DNA from: Sipunculus nudus
Taxonomy: Eukaryota; Annelida; Sipuncula; Golfingiida; Sipunculidae
DNA length: 64,000 nucleotides
Assembly: GCA_026874595.1 (NCBI GenBank)
Contig: CM049319.1
Coordinates: 53,642,917 to 53,706,916 of the forward strand
Reading direction: 5' to 3'
A program made the position numbers and the translations under genes. The notes beneath the pieces are model-generated. The model was not told the origin of the DNA, searched no databases, and saw only the letters and a list, made by a program, of their open reading frames with translations. Of the stretch, positions 1 to 12,699 are shown piece by piece; the stretch's first letter is position 1; each line of letters opens with the position of its first letter.

Positions 1-2340
1 GAGCATTCAACAGTACTTAAACACCTGGACGGTTAAAATCTAAAATATTATGAAATGTACATAAAGTCTGAGAGAAAGAGGTAATCTAGGCTATGGTTGT
101 TTGACATGATTGATGAAATTGTTGCAAATAATATTTTAAGATCTGACCTTGCGTTTTCATTGGATACCTTTTTGACAGGCTGTTGACAGTTCAACATTTT
201 ACACATTTGTCTAATGAGATCCAATTTTTTTAATTTATACTTTAATTAAACTTTTTTTTCTATTTTATGATATGTATACAGTTGCTATAAAATCCCCACT
301 CCACAGGCGGAAGGACTTGATGGAGGGGGGGGGGGGGTTACGATGGGAGTTACAACGCCTCTGTCTCTCTGTATATATTTTCTTCAAATTATTAAATTTT
401 ATGCTATAGCAATAGCACTATTGTTGACAGTGCGAAGGAGCAAGGACTTAGTGGGGTGGGGAAAGGGGATGGTGGGAGTTACAATACCCTTGCATATATG
501 TACAGGATATGAAATTTAATTAATCAGAGCTTACAGGAAAAAAAAGTTTATTCATAATTATTAAATATTTAAAACAGACAAGAAAGCTAGAGAAACAAAG
601 CAAATAATTTTAATTCCCATTCTTCTGAGCCAGGAAATTATGAACAATTTTTACATAAATTCCTTTTTTTATAACATCATTTTTTTCCAGGTTTGAAAAT
701 GTAACTATACATTTAGAGTATAACATATATATTTGAATATTTCAGTTGATTCACATTTCTTAATTGCATCAACATATATATCTAATAAATTAGGTTTATA
801 GTACCTGTCAACAGAATGGGGTGGAGGGAGGAAGGGAGGCATAGGGGTGAGAGAGAGAGAAAGAGAGAGAAAAAGAGAGCTAGAAAGAGAGAAAGGGAAA
901 GAGAGAGAGGAGAAAGGCTCTCTGGTAATTACTGCCTGACCCAGCCTGACCCAGACACTCACAGAAGCAGTAGGCAAGGAGTGAAGGTGTTATGTAACAG
1001 CCTGGAACACTGTTAACCAATGACTTGATGTTAACATTCAAGACATGGTGCTATAAATATGGGTCACTGTGCTCAGCTGAAGTTGACCTTGAAAGTAATA
1101 ATCTAAAATAATAATGGAGATCAAGTCTAAGAGGAAAAGGTAATATATGCCATGGCTGGTTGACATGATTGGTTTGTATTGATGAGTGAGAAATTGTTGC
1201 AAATAATATTTTGTGACCAAACCATGCATTCTCTAATGTCAAAATTGAAGCATGTGAGCAGTTTGTGAACATAAGATGTATATTATTACCATGATCATTG
1301 GCTGGCTTTTTGATAATTTGTTGACAGTTCAGTAGTTTACACATTTGCTCAATTTGATCTATTTTACATAATATATATTATTAAATATATGTATTTTTAT
1401 TTTATAAAATTTATACAGTTGAAATATAACTGATGTCTCCAGTCCCCAGATGCAAGGACCTGGTGGTGGTGGTTGGGGGGGGGGGGGGGGGGGGGGAGGG
1501 CTGGAATGATGGGAGTTACAACATCTCTGTATTAACATAGTGTATATACATATAGGATTTCCACTTAATTCAACAATACTTACAGGATTAAATAGTTCAT
1601 TCACAATTACATAATATTTAAAAAAGGACAGACAGACTGTTAGGCAAACAAAGCTGATAATATATTTTAATATTTTAAAGTTTTTCATCTGCAATATTAC
1701 ACATCTGAATACATAAATTGCTTTCAAATTTCAGACTTTAATGGCCTAAATCCATACACATACAGCATATGAAAGTTATTTCAACAGTGCTTAAAGGAAA
1801 AATTTCATAATTAGTATATATATTTAATGATAATTGAGAGATGATGGACAGACAAGAGCTGATCACTGTATGTTCCATTCTCCTGGAGCAAGAATATGTT
1901 TCAATATTAGATCTTATTGTTTTCTAATCCAATTATCTTTCAAATTGAAAAATTGTACACATTTGCAATAATAACTAATGTCCCAGTGCACAGGTGACGG
2001 TGAGGTGCTAAGGATCAATGACAGCCGGGGGGGGGGGGGGGGGGGGGAAGAGATGAGATTAACAACACTTTTGCATAAACATTCAGGGCAAACAAAGCCT
2101 GATCTCCAATTCTGCTGAGGCTCGAAAATAATGAACACATGTTTGTATTAGATCCTCATTTTTTTATTTTAAGTTTTATTTGTATACATTTCCAATATAA
2201 CATATATTTCTGAATATAAATGTTGATTCATAATTCTAAATTGCATTATCATAAATCTCAATCTTGTCATGTAACACCACATCATGCATACAAATGTATA
2301 TTTATATATTCATGGGGGGGGGGGGGGGGAGGGGGTGTGA
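1..2340. repeat. Degenerate ~0.5-kb repeats, each with a G homopolymer
   Basis: The stretches 35-500 and 1090-1600 share many blocks (ttgttgcaaataatatttt, ttgacagttca, ttacacatttg). Four copies of a smaller block end in gggagttacaac or a variant: 300-355, 430-490, 1441-1530, 1985-2070. G runs: 325-337 (13), 1475-1496 (22), 2027-2047 (21), 2314-2329 (16). A (GA)-rich tract lies at 848-912. No coding sequence is recognised. Confidence 0.7.
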
Positions 2341-2589
2341 TATGAGAACAATTGTACACCTGTCACAGCAGGGGATCTCCCCCAGTGACTGAAACAAATC
2401 AGGAACCCTGGCATAGCTGACTTCCAGTGACCTGGAGTGGCCTACCTGCATCTGGAACAAAGCAAGTGACTACAATAGAGCCTCAAGATAAAATTTAATA
2501 ACTAGCCTAATTTTCAACCTTTTAGTTTCAAATTTCAGATTTAAACACATTAAATACTTATGTTTACATTCTGAGAAAATTAAATCAAC
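2341..2589. other. Intergenic, nothing recognised
   Basis: AT-rich DNA between the G-run repeats and the palindrome-ended family. No coding signal or repeat recognised. Confidence 0.5.
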
Positions 2590-4140
2590 AGTACTCACAG
2601 GAAAAAAATTTGCCATGGTCAAAGTTGGGTAAAATTTCAGGTATTGATTTTATGTTTATGCTAATACCTTATAAAATTTACAAAATACAGATCTAATTTT
2701 GGGTATACAATTGAATCTTAATTAAACAAAGTTATATACTTGAAAAAAATTCTCTAGCTTCAATAATTTTCATGTAACCTGAGTAAATATTTTTCCTGAT
2801 TTTTTACAAAGTCAATTTTGTTTGTGCACATAACTTAAAACAATTAAGCAATACTGACATCATTTCTGGCATGTGCATAGCGAATGTATAGAAAAATATG
2901 TATATTATATATGATCAAAGTCAGATCAGTGGTTTTGATACTAGGCAGTCCTGAAGTGTAACAAAGGGTTTTTAATGAAAAAATGAAGTTTTTCATTAAT
3001 ATCTCGAAGGAATTAAGTTCTGGTGACCAAATTCTTGGCATGGTAGGGGATTTTGGAGACATCTTACTGTATGCCTAATTTAAGGAACTTAGAGCTGAAG
3101 CTGGGGAGCTGAGCTCTAGCAAACTGCATAACACTAGGTTGATGTAAACAATATGTGACATGGTGCTTGAAAACTTGAATAAAATCTACAGTTTTTGATC
3201 AACGGGTTTCTAATTTTAAATGTTAACAGTACAAATGCTAACAAAAACATGCTTTGAAAATTAAATCCACAGCAGTTACAGGAAAAAAACGTGCCATGGT
3301 CAAAGTTGGGCAAAGTTAAAGGTACCAATTTTTTATTTTTGCTAATATTTTAAAAAATTTAAAAGATTTTGATCAAATTTTGGGTATACAATTTAATTTT
3401 GATTAATAAAAGTTATATTACTGGAAAAAAAGTGCTTAGCTTTAACAAGTTTTGTGTTAAGTGATCAAATTTTTTTCCTGATTATTTACAAAATGCATTA
3501 TGTTTGGGCCCATAACTTTTTTAAATTATATAATACAGACCCAATTTCTGGCATGTACATAGGAACTATATAGAGGATTATTTATGGTAAATATGAGGAA
3601 AAACAGATGAGTGGTTTTGATATTAGGCAGTCCTGAAGTGTGAAAATAGGATTTTAATAAAAAATTGAGGTTTTTCCTTAATTTCTCAAAGGAACGAAGT
3701 CGCAAAGACCCAGTTTTCGGTTTGGTAGGAGATCTTGGGGATATCTAACATTATGCTGAATTTTGGATTCCTAGGTCTTACGGTTTCAAAACGTGCCACA
3801 TCTACGGACGGACGGACGGACGGACGGACGGACGGACGGACAGACGGACGGACGACGGACAATGGACCACGACTATAGCTCAGATGACTTATAGTCAGCT
3901 GAGCTAATAAAAAATTGAGGTTTTCCCTTAATTTCTCCAAGGAACGAAGTTGCAAAGACCCAGTTTTCGGCTTGGTAGGAGATCTTGGGGACATCTAACA
4001 TTATGCTGAATTTGGGATTCCTAGGTCTTGCGGTTTCAAAACGTGCCAGTTTAATGGACGGACAGACAGACGGATGGACGGACAGCCAACGGACAAAGGA
4101 CCACGACTATAGCTCAGATGACTTATAGTCAGCTGAGCTA
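2590..4140 (-). repeat. Palindrome-ended repeat family, tandem degenerate copies
   Basis: Three pieces on the minus strand: 2590-3065, 3280-3905 and 3906-4140. They share gtgccatggtcaaagttggg-type blocks, gaggtttttccttaatttct, and the end agctcagatgacttatagtc plus agctgagct at 3877-3905 and 4110-4138. A (GGAC)n run at 3803-3860 precedes the end. Same family as 27207-29631, 30278-33983 and 45045-46140. Confidence 0.8.
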
Positions 4141-4582
4141 AAAATATGTAGCTGTCATATAGTTGCATTCTACTTAGTATTTATTAATAGTAGACACCTG
4201 AATACTTGAGATCATGGTCTCGCTGTTTGTTTATATGCAGAGATCAGATGACCTGAACCCTGCAGACCCGAATTCTGCTCAAACTTCTGCAGTGCACATG
4301 CTTTAAGCAAAGGTCTATTATCTTGATATTGTCAATGTCAGACTGAAGGTTTTTTATGAATATTTCAGGTATAATTCTGTATAAAGCAAATTTCACCATA
4401 TTTATAAAATGTACATAAAATTATTGATTACTAAACATTCATCAGCTGTTTGTTTTCTTTCAATCATTGTACATGATTTTACAAACAATTATGACCAATG
4501 ACATTTATGTACTCATATGCCAAAGTTTAAAATATATTTTTGGACCCCTTTGTGACTGAGGTAAAGCTAATCTGGTCCTTAC
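4141..4582. other. NAP1L intron (left part), no feature seen
   Basis: AT-rich, no exon or repeat recognised. It lies downstream of the last visible NAP1L donor, so it is intron if the C-terminal exons are outside the window. Confidence 0.5.
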
Positions 4583-4728
4583 CCTCTGGTGGGTTGAAGA
4601 AATTAAAGAACGAGTCATTCTGAACAGTTTTGGTGACCGTACGCTTCGTGCCACGACCTCGATGTTTCTGGACTTTTTTAATCATCTTCACAGTCACGTT
4701 CTTGCCCTTCTTCCAGTCTATCGTGCAT
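4583..4728 (-). CDS. NAP1L1: NAP1L exon, basic hairpin (last exon in window)
   Basis: Acceptor ttttgaaattcag; donor gtaaggacc. It encodes CTIDWKKGKNVTVKMIKKVQ, KHRGRGTKRTVTKTVQNDSF and FNFFNPPEG, the accessory domain that contacts histones. The donor at 4582 is strong, so the 17 or so extra codons read into the intron are unlikely to be used. No acidic-tail exon is visible between here and position 1. Confidence 0.93.
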
Positions 4729-7700
4729 CTGAATTTCAAAAATCCAAAAGCTTGGCAATAATTATGCAGCCTGCTATTGTATATTATAATCAATTTTTCA
4801 TTAAAATCTTATTCCATCATTGTAAATCACTGCAATGATTACAAGTCTGTAGGAGAGATATACTGTGGTTGCCTTTTTATTCGTGACGGTTTTAATTTCA
4901 TGATACTCCAGAATGCGAAACAATCGTGAAAATGAAACTCTCAGGTATAAGATGCCCCATCAACTAAGATGACCTCTAAAAACATCCGCATCAGCAACCT
5001 AATTGGTCCCTCGTTTCGAAAATGGCCCATGCTATAGCCATACATACAGACTGTGATACATACAGACTGTGATACTAATTTAATGACTGAACCAGAAATT
5101 AGTTAGGTTTTGAAGGAATTTTTTCTAAACTTTTAATCAATACAGATCCTGCTATACTTGATTTTACAGGTCCTGTAAATGAAACCCTCGCAAAACGTTC
5201 AAAATGAAGAAATAGCAAAATTTCAACCTCCAAAAATAAAGCCAACCACAGTATTTACAACAAGTTTCTTCACTTATACTCCTCACACAGTGAAGTCATT
5301 CCAGTTCTCCTTTGTTTTAACCGCTGCTGTTTATAGCAAGATTCTCAGTTTCAACACCAGGGCTCACACAGGGCAAACAGTAGCAATCAGACTAACGAGA
5401 CAGCAGTATCACATTGTGCACCTGACTCCAAGATTTAAATGCATAACACCACTCATTGGTCAGATTCTTGGAACTGTGCCAGAAACTATTAGGGTCTTAA
5501 AGGGTTTTAAGGCAGCAGTCAAAGCATGGAGATCTGACATGAATGCAGTATACAAGTCCAGTGCGTGGATGATATCCCCCTGATTAATATGTTTATATGA
5601 TGATGCAAAACTGATGAACTTTTTAGTCTTTAACAACTTGTCGCTCAATTCAGATATCATAACTTTTAACATGACTTTTCACAAAGAACACATAGGGTAT
5701 CTGTAACTGGTGTAATACTTACCCTTTGCATTTAATGATTTCTGGACCCTCATATGAAAAAGGTTCACTTGGGTCAGGTTCTGACCTCATTGTGTATTCC
5801 TTAGACAACACTGCATTGTTGAAGTACTCGTTAGCCTCAAAGTGGAACTCTAAGGTAAAACTCTGAAACGTTCAATAACATACAGCTGGTTTCACTAGGA
5901 CATGGGAATACCATTTATATAATAATTATATAATTCCTCCAAAATTTGTGTTTCCATGTGCATATGCATGAACTGGTAGACTTTGTACAGTGGATCAAGC
6001 AGGCTTTCCCAAAAAAGATGGTGAAGTGACATCATTTAACACTGAATCTCCAAGTTCACACAGACCCTATGCATCAAAACTACTCCTGTGATGATTTCCG
6101 TGCATAAACGCGTACCCTGACATCATTTTCCTTTCAAATAAACCTTTCATATTCCTGACACTAATTGACAGAAGGAAAGCGTTTTCACCAATGCCAATCT
6201 GATAGAAGATTTAGAACAGTCACCATTATATATATACACCTAATCCAATGATTGTGCAAATTATGCCAAAAATCCATTGTGAGATCCAGGTAACAGTATC
6301 AATTACTCCAAGTTCAAGACTATTTATGAGTCTCCTTAACACTAAATAATTTAAAATTCAGAGCAGCATAAGTGTGCTACAAGAAGGAATCGTGTTAAAT
6401 CCTGACTTGGTCTGACCTAAAATGGCCTTGACAGATTGCGAGTTTGTCATTTCTTGTTATACATTCAAATTTTTGGTAAATGGGGTCAAAATTTTTAATT
6501 AGGATAGGAACTGAAATTAGGTTCAACAATCAGCAGCAAACGAAACTTTAAGAAATTATATTGAGAATGAGCTCAAGATTTAGGAGTGATTTATTTGCAG
6601 GGTTAAGATAGCTAAGTATTGTGGAAGGACATTCAAAATTTCCAGTTTGGCAGAAGATTGGATATTAATATGATGATTTATATATAATAAATGATCAACT
6701 AGTCTGTTCAGCTTGCTGACTGATGATGAAATAGGAACAGACACCCGTCACTAGCTCCTGTAACCTAAGACACTGATAAAGTATATTTGAGGTTAAAAAA
6801 CATAGATATTCAGACACAAATAATACTTATTTGAAAGAAAATTAACAGCTTGACAATCTGGCTCAAATTAGTAATCCCAACTCTGAGATCAATACATTAC
6901 ATACCATGATAAAAATGGTTTTAAAAGAAAATCACTTACCATTGGATTAGACTGAGAAAATTTAACCTTAATGTCATTTAAATGCTTCAGAATGGGTTCA
7001 TCATGCTCCTGAAACAGAAAAAAATAAACAATATAAAAGTTATTATATTAATGATAATATGACATATTTGCATCCTAAGTAAAACAAATAAACAAAAGTA
7101 TTAGTTAATACAGGCAGAATGACTGACACTTATACCAGTTACTGATACCAGACTCTTCAACACAATCAAGCGTTCCCTATGCCTGCAGCTATTTTGTTGT
7201 TGTTAGATAATCAAAGCTATTTTTGTAGTATTTGTAAGTAAGAAAATGAAAGTACTAACCTGCACCAGATCTGAGAGCATATCAACATTCTTGAAGATTG
7301 TTAACCAAAAGCATGGAATTCCAGAGGGGTTCTCTGAAAAACAGACAATTCATTTAAAGATTTAAAAGCAGTCAAAGTAGTACTGAGCAAAGTAGACAAA
7401 TCATTCACAGATTTCAAAGCAGTCCAAGTAGTATAAAGCATTCAAAGATTTTTGAGAAAGAAAAAGTAGACCAAAGCAGAGTAGAACTTAATTGCTAGCA
7501 AGTCACCTGCATGACAGTAGAGCAATATCCTGTAGTCTATATGAGGCAAGAATCAACTAAATTATGATAAATCAACTGCTAGTTTTACAAGAATTAATAA
7601 TCTTTACAAATGGCAGAAAACCCACAAAATGTATTTGTTTGATTTATAATACTGCACAGAAAACATAATACAAATTTTTATCAATTTTATTTTTCATCAA

Positions 7701-10700
7701 GAATATCCTGAGTATTTGGAATCTGTAAGGCAGGTTTTTGGAATTTCACAAAATGTGTTCCATGACTGCCTTAGTTTTTGCAGTAAAAGGCTATCAATAA
7801 TGAGGTACTTCAAGTAACTACCATTCTTGACTTTTAACTTTTTTTTCAAATGTATTTCCAATAGCTCTAGAAAACATTATAGGACAGCTTGCAAATGAAA
7901 GGAGAGAAAGTTTATTCTAGTACTGATATTTTAATAAACATCCAACACAACATTCATCATAATACTGACTTTTAGCCAAGCTATGAGCATCCTATTTTTT
8001 AAGGAATTCAAAGAAAGTGAAATTTCAAAACCTACAAAGATGTTACCAGATATTATTTCTTAACTTTCCAGAAAATTCCACAATCCTTCCTCCCAGAATT
8101 TCATTTGATTTCATTGTTATGTGAATAGACCAACCTTCTTCTTTGGTTTCTTCTGCCGCTCCATCTCCGGTCTCATTTTCAACCTTTGCTTTGTCTTTCA
8201 GATCCTCCTGTCAAATGTATTAGGAATATCTTATAGTTGATTAAATTGTAGGTATAATACAAGTCAGTGCTGCCTCTGCAGATTTTTAGATAAAAGTATA
8301 AAAGCTTGCATAAAAAAAGTATGAATTTATTTAAAAAGTATTAAAAAATATTTAAATCTATACTTAATTCCACAACTAAGTCCACAACTCTCAAATAAAC
8401 CTGGCTATATGTGACACGACAAAAGCTTCAAATTTGTTTCTAATTATATGGTAAATTACTAAAATCCACCGTATTTCATATTTCCAGTTACTTTATCAAA
8501 TATTTGCCAGATTACAGCAATTTTGCTTAATAAAATGTTTAAACCCTTTATTGTGAAACACTGATGAAGCAAGAGTATAGCTGGTTCTTAAATATGCATT
8601 AAATCTAAAATCACAATGCTGATGATGTGGATTTGGACCAAAAATGTATGAATAAGTAATTAACACCTGAAAAAAACGTATGAAACAAGTATAAAATGTA
8701 GTCTTTCCTGAAAAAAAGCAAAAATAACTTTTGCAAAATTAGCCAGTAGCAGCATTGACAAGTACAGCAAGTCATATTTACAATGCTATAAAGGCCCTGG
8801 ATAACAAATCTGCCAGGTCACACACCTGTTTTTGAAGATGCTACATTTAATTTAAATGTCCAATAAATTGAATTTTAACACTTAACCCTTATCTAATCAT
8901 TCACTTGTATGATTAATTTTTTTTTTCAAATTTGATATCTCCCAACATTTGTCCCTTCAGATGCAAGTCTAGGTTATCCCAAAGACAAAAATAACCAAAT
9001 ATTTTGTGATCCACAAAATTAAAAATTTTAAATTACAATTTCAAAAACAGTGACATCTACAGGCCACTTAAAGAATTAGGTCACCCCCCGTTTGAGGGTA
9101 TTTCAGTCGTAAACCATGCCTGTATATCACTTGTCTCAGATGATTCATGTGTGTGCGGGGCACTCACTGCCAGCTTCTTGGTCTCGTCGTCACCGTCTTC
9201 TTCCTCTTCATCACTCGGCCAATCACAGTCTGAGTCTGTAGGTTCTACGCTGCCAGCGACAATATCCCGTCTCTGAAAAAAAGACAATGGTATCTAGACA
9301 CTTCTATCCTGTCACATCACAGCTACAGAATCACATACACATGATGACAAGCTGTTGAGACCATGCTTTCTTCAGACAAGGTAAAAACGACCATTTGGAT
9401 GGATAATAAAAGTAATTTTAATTACAAAATAGCTTTACTTTGTAAACGTAAAAAATTAAATAAGTTGAATTAGTCAAATTATGATGGCTGTTCCTCAGAA
9501 AAAATTTTCAATCTATCTTTCCCTAGAAAGTAATAAAAGGTTATAAAATATAAACAAAATAAAATATAATTTCTAGAATAAATAAGTACTTTAACACTTA
9601 GATTGATGGCCAACTGTCTATTCAAGCTTTGGAACTTTTAAAGTAAAGGTACATATGGACATAAGTAAAAAATAGAAAATTCTGCTTACCCTTTCATGAA
9701 GCGGTGCGTAAATGTTGGCATACTTGCATTCGAGTTCATGCACCTCTTCATAAAACTTGGATTCCAGTTTGATCATCTCATTCTGTAGTTTCTTAAGACT
9801 TTTAATACGTCGTTTAACCACTTTTGGCAGACTGAAGTGAAAAAGCAAAACAAATTTATATTACAAGTTTGCACTACATTATGGAATTCTAGCCAGCCAT
9901 TGGCTATATCCCTTTTAAAATAAGCTTATACCTTCAGATGCAAATCTAGGTTAACAACATCAGATTAAAATAACCAAATATTTTTCTGATCCACAAACTT
10001 TAAAAGAAAATTATCTATTGGTGGAAGAGATATATTTTATTTTGTCACAATAAGTTAATAAAAATAAAATAAATAATTGTAATTGGTCCATACAAGTTGC
10101 CGAAGAGTTTTGGTCATGCAAAATGAAATTTCATCAAAAATCTTCAGCATATAATATTACAAATCCCTAAATTATTCTCTGCCTTAAATTACCTGTACCC
10201 TCTTTATATAATATAAAAAAAAATATCTGAACTTTTTCTAACATGCAACAAAACAATTAGTCTTTGGTAGACAGGCAAAACTAAGGTGTTACAATCAAGT
10301 ACTTTTAGTTAGTTAAAAATCAATTAAGTTTATTAAAGGGCATAAGGTGTTTACATCTAACACCTGAAGATCTAACACATGCAGAGCACCTATTAATAAA
10401 CAAATCTTTACCTCTGAATGTAGCCTGACGACTGGCCGATCATTGTACCAAGACGATGTTGAAGTGCTGCCAGAACTTCTGGACTACGAAACAGTGCATT
10501 GTCCACAGTAGCTCCTGGAGTTTTTATCACTGGAAAAGTAGCCATAGGACATCTGCATAACCATTGTCTGATACTCCATTTTGTTTATATATTACTACGC
10601 TTAAATATCACAAATTAAATTTATATATTTCTATATAAATATTTATACTAATACCTAAAATCCTCATAACACTAAAATGAGTGGAACATAAGCAGTTTTA

Positions 10701-11490
10701 AAGCTCCCCCCTATTTTGTACAACTAGTCTTATGGAAATATTGCCAAAAACAGAGCAGAACGTAATAAAATACTAGTATTGGAGAAAGAAATTTATATAC
10801 CAAGTTTAATATTCACAAAACAAAGATACCATACAACCAAAGGGAATGTGCTGCATGAAAATTATATTCATTTGATATCCTATTTATCCTTATGATTTTT
10901 TTATATAATTTAAGTTTTTTTTTATTATACTCCCTGGTCGACAATATTTACTATGTGCAAAATGCAACATAATCACCTTCTGTCTCTTCATTCCCATCCT
11001 CATCAACCTCTATTTCTTCAACAATATCTGAAACATCTTCTGCAGGTTTTCTGAATATGCAGTAAAAGGCTTATAATACAAGTTCAGAAGTTCTCAATAT
11101 TAGATAATAATGATTCCTGACATTTTGAAATAAAATAAAAATATCCTGATTTACTTCTATATTTCTCAGAGACTTTCACATTTATTCAAATATATAAACT
11201 GTTCCCATTATATTTTCCTTTTAAAATTTTCAGAAACTATAACTAGACATTTAACACAGACCAAAATTCTGAAGCAATTTAAAATCTAGAACAGGTGAAA
11301 ATTCATACATACCTACCTGTCATAAAATGTTTTTTAAATATAACTTGTGATTTTCATATGAATTTTATCTTATCCTGTAATGCTGGGATCTGACACAATG
11401 CTCTACAAATGTTTTCCTTTTTTAAATTACATAAAAAGATAGCATTCTCATTAAGGAAGGAAAGCAAACTTACTTTTCTGGCTCTGCCAT
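4583..11490 (-). CDS. NAP1L1: NAP1-like nucleosome assembly protein (histone chaperone), 10 coding exons, 3' end outside window
   Basis: Histone chaperone of the NAP1 family, expected to bind H2A-H2B and shuttle between nucleus and cytoplasm. Coding exons (minus strand, 5' to 3'): 11490-11474, 11050-10977, 10529-10412, 9831-9690, 9272-9168, 8207-8135, 7333-7260, 7008-6940, 5862-5723, 4728-4583. All have AG acceptors and GT donors, and their phases join without a break to about 319 residues. Visible in order: acidic N-terminus; the long dimerisation helix (LPKVVKRRIKSLKKLQ, then FYEEVHELECKYANIYAPL); an acidic insert with DEEEEDGDDE; the core block GIPCFWLTIFKNVDMLSDLV; FTLEFHFEANEYF; and the basic beta-hairpin IDWKKGKNVTVKMIKK followed by RTVTKTVQNDSFFNFF. 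Family members have about 390 residues, so roughly 70 C-terminal residues (rest of the core and the acidic tail) are missing and should lie left of position 1. Paralogue assignment (NAP1L1 versus NAP1L4) cannot be made in an invertebrate. Confidence 0.95.
5723..5862 (-). CDS. NAP1L1: NAP1L exon, core beta-sheet
   Basis: Acceptor acgtttcag; donor gtaagtatt. It encodes SFTLEFHFEANEYFNNAVLS, then KEYTMRSEPDPSEPFSYEGP and EIIKCK, matching the core of NAP1 where FxLxFxFxxNxYFxNxxLxK is invariant. Leaves in phase 2. Confidence 0.95.
6940..7008 (-). CDS. NAP1L1: NAP1L exon, EHDEPILKHL block
   Basis: Acceptor ctgtttcag; donor gtaagtg. 69 bases in phase 0, encoding EHDEPILKHLNDIKVKFSQS and NPM, a conserved core segment of NAP1. 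Confidence 0.95.
7260..7333 (-). CDS. NAP1L1: NAP1L exon, core GIPxFWLT block
   Basis: Acceptor ctgtttttcag; donor gttagtac. It encodes ENPSGIPCFWLTIFKNVDML and SDLVQ. GIPxFWLTxxxNVxxLSxxV is one of the most conserved NAP domain blocks. Confidence 0.95.
8135..8207 (-). CDS. NAP1L1: NAP1L exon, charged linker
   Basis: Acceptor catttgacag; donor gttggt. It encodes EDLKDKAKVENETGDGAAEE and TKEE, leaving in phase 1. It is a charged linker with little sequence conservation, supported by fitting phases on both sides. Confidence 0.8.
9168..9272 (-). CDS. NAP1L1: NAP1L exon, acidic insert
   Basis: Acceptor ttttttcag; donor gtgagtgc. 105 bases, phase 0 at both sides, 35 residues: RRDIVAGSVEPTDSDCDWPS then DEEEEDGDDETKKLA. 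The EPTxxExxW-like segment and acidic run match the NAP1 region after the dimerisation helix. Confidence 0.92.
9690..9831 (-). CDS. NAP1L1: NAP1L exon, long dimerisation helix
   Basis: Acceptor tcacttcag; donor gtaagcag. It encodes SLPKVVKRRIKSLKKLQNEM through FYEEVHELECKYANIYAPLH and ER. This is the long alpha-helix that forms the NAP1 homodimer; the FYEEVHxLExKYxxxYxPL motif is diagnostic. Confidence 0.95.
10412..10529 (-). CDS. NAP1L1: NAP1L exon, start of dimerisation region
   Basis: Acceptor acttttccag; donor gtaaag. It encodes VIKTPGATVDNALFRSPEVL then AALQHRLGTMIGQSSGYIQ, leaving in phase 2. The LxxRLGxxxGxxSGYIxxLP context is a NAP1 signature. Confidence 0.9.
10977..11050 (-). CDS. 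NAP1L1: NAP1L exon, acidic N-terminal segment
   Basis: Acceptor gcatattcag; donor gtgatt. It encodes KKPAEDVSDIVEEIDVDEDG and NEETE, the acidic leader found before the dimerisation helix in animal NAP1 proteins. Enters after two bases of a codon and leaves in phase 1. Confidence 0.85.
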
Positions 11491-11504
11491 TTTGTTATGA
11501 TTTG
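11474..11504 (-). CDS. NAP1L1: NAP1L exon with start codon
   Basis: The acceptor ttattgtttcag ends at 11505. It is followed by 14 untranslated bases and ATG at 11490-11488, which encodes MAEPE plus two bases. Donor GTAAGTTT begins at 11473. Because an acceptor precedes the ATG, at least one untranslated exon must exist upstream. Confidence 0.85.
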
Positions 11505-11576
11505 CTGAAACAATAAAAAATTCTTTTGATATAAAACTCATTAAGGTACATATATTAACATAATACAGGTACCTTT

Positions 11577-12012
11577 TTAAGTGTAAAGTATAAGTCCCAT
11601 AAAGGACCTGGCAGAGCTACAGCAGTGCCACGGATAGGTTCAGGGTGATCCGGGTTGTAAGCCGTAGCGCTGCCTGGATGGCCCAGGATGGTCCCGGAGG
11701 GCAAGCCAGCAGTTTTTGGATGTCCGGGATAATGAAAACTATCCCGGCAGAGTGACAGACCAATAGGGCAGAACCCGGGACTTCCACGACAGTGCCCTTC
11801 GGAGCAGCGAATCAACCTGGAATAGCGCGGCAAACAAAACAGGAATCTGCAGCGCATCCTAGGCAGACTGTGATGACACGTAGCTCTGCTGAGATAATCC
11901 AGGGCTCTACTGGAATAATTTCTGCCAAAAAAAAACACCCCGGACTGTATCCGGGATGATCCGTTGTAATCCTTGCCTATCCGTAGTACTGCCTGCTTCA
12001 GTGGGACTGTAG
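11577..12012. mobile_element. GC-rich foldback element in NAP1L first intron
   Basis: An abrupt GC-rich island in AT-rich intron. The ends are imperfect inverted repeats: aagtcccat...cctggcag...cagtgccacggatagg at left, and ctatccgtagtactgcctg...agtgggact at right. Internally, repeated atccgggat/tcccgg words. A 127-residue minus ORF is probably chance. Looks like a non-autonomous DNA element; no transposase and no clear target duplication. Confidence 0.5.
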
Positions 12013-12039
12013 CTTTACAATGAGTTTTAATGGAGTAAT

Positions 12040-12255
12040 AATTGAGATGTTACATTAATATCTTGTAGGATCAAGTCCTAGTGACCAAATTTCAGTAATG
12101 AAGAAGCTTTTAGGGACATCAAACTGTAAACAGAATTTCAGATTTGTACTACAAATGGTTTCAAAACATGCCCAGTTAATGGAAGTAGGTCCAGACAGAT
12201 GACGAACAAAGGACCATGACTTAAGCTCAGATGATTCACAGTCAGCCGAATTAAA
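12040..12255 (-). repeat. Fragment of the palindrome-ended family
   Basis: Contains gtttcaaaacatgcccagtt, the expected ggaccatgac, and the decayed end agctcagatgattcacagtc (12226-12245). Minus orientation, 5' truncated, directly next to the foldback island. Confidence 0.7.
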
Positions 12256-12699
12256 AATATATGTCAGAATTCTTTCACTGAAAAAAGAGTGCTCCTGATA
12301 AAAAGAGGGAAAAGAAGAATATTTATTGTCATTTTCAATTATCCTAAAAAAGTGCTAACAATTAATAACTTACTAAAGACTGTTCCATGCATGACACCAA
12401 CCCAGATTTTTTCAATTCATTTTAGCTACAAACGCAGTACTGTCTATGCTGTATGGCAGTGCCATAATAATACCATTACTCCAGGTGTAGGCAAAATCCA
12501 TACCTGGGTCATTATTCAGGAGGAATGAAAATGATATATAATCAACAATGTGACACCAAGTCAACGTAACCACAAGCCTGCATCATGCACTGCTAAATTT
12601 TACAATGTGTCTAAACCTCAAGACCTGGACACATTGCCCAAGAGCCAAAGGTCCGGACTATTCATGTTTAGCATTTACACAATTAAATGAAGAGCTATA

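Noticed and set aside
816-1016. Arg/Glu-rich ORF
   Set aside because: Caused by a GA-rich tract, no other coding evidence.
4527-4582. Read-through end of the NAP1L exon (GKDQISFTS...)
   Set aside because: A strong donor gtaagg lies at the expected family exon border and the added residues do not resemble the acidic tail.
5179-5583. 134-residue plus ORF
   Set aside because: Lies antisense in a NAP1L intron, has no recognised domain and no clear splice or promoter context.
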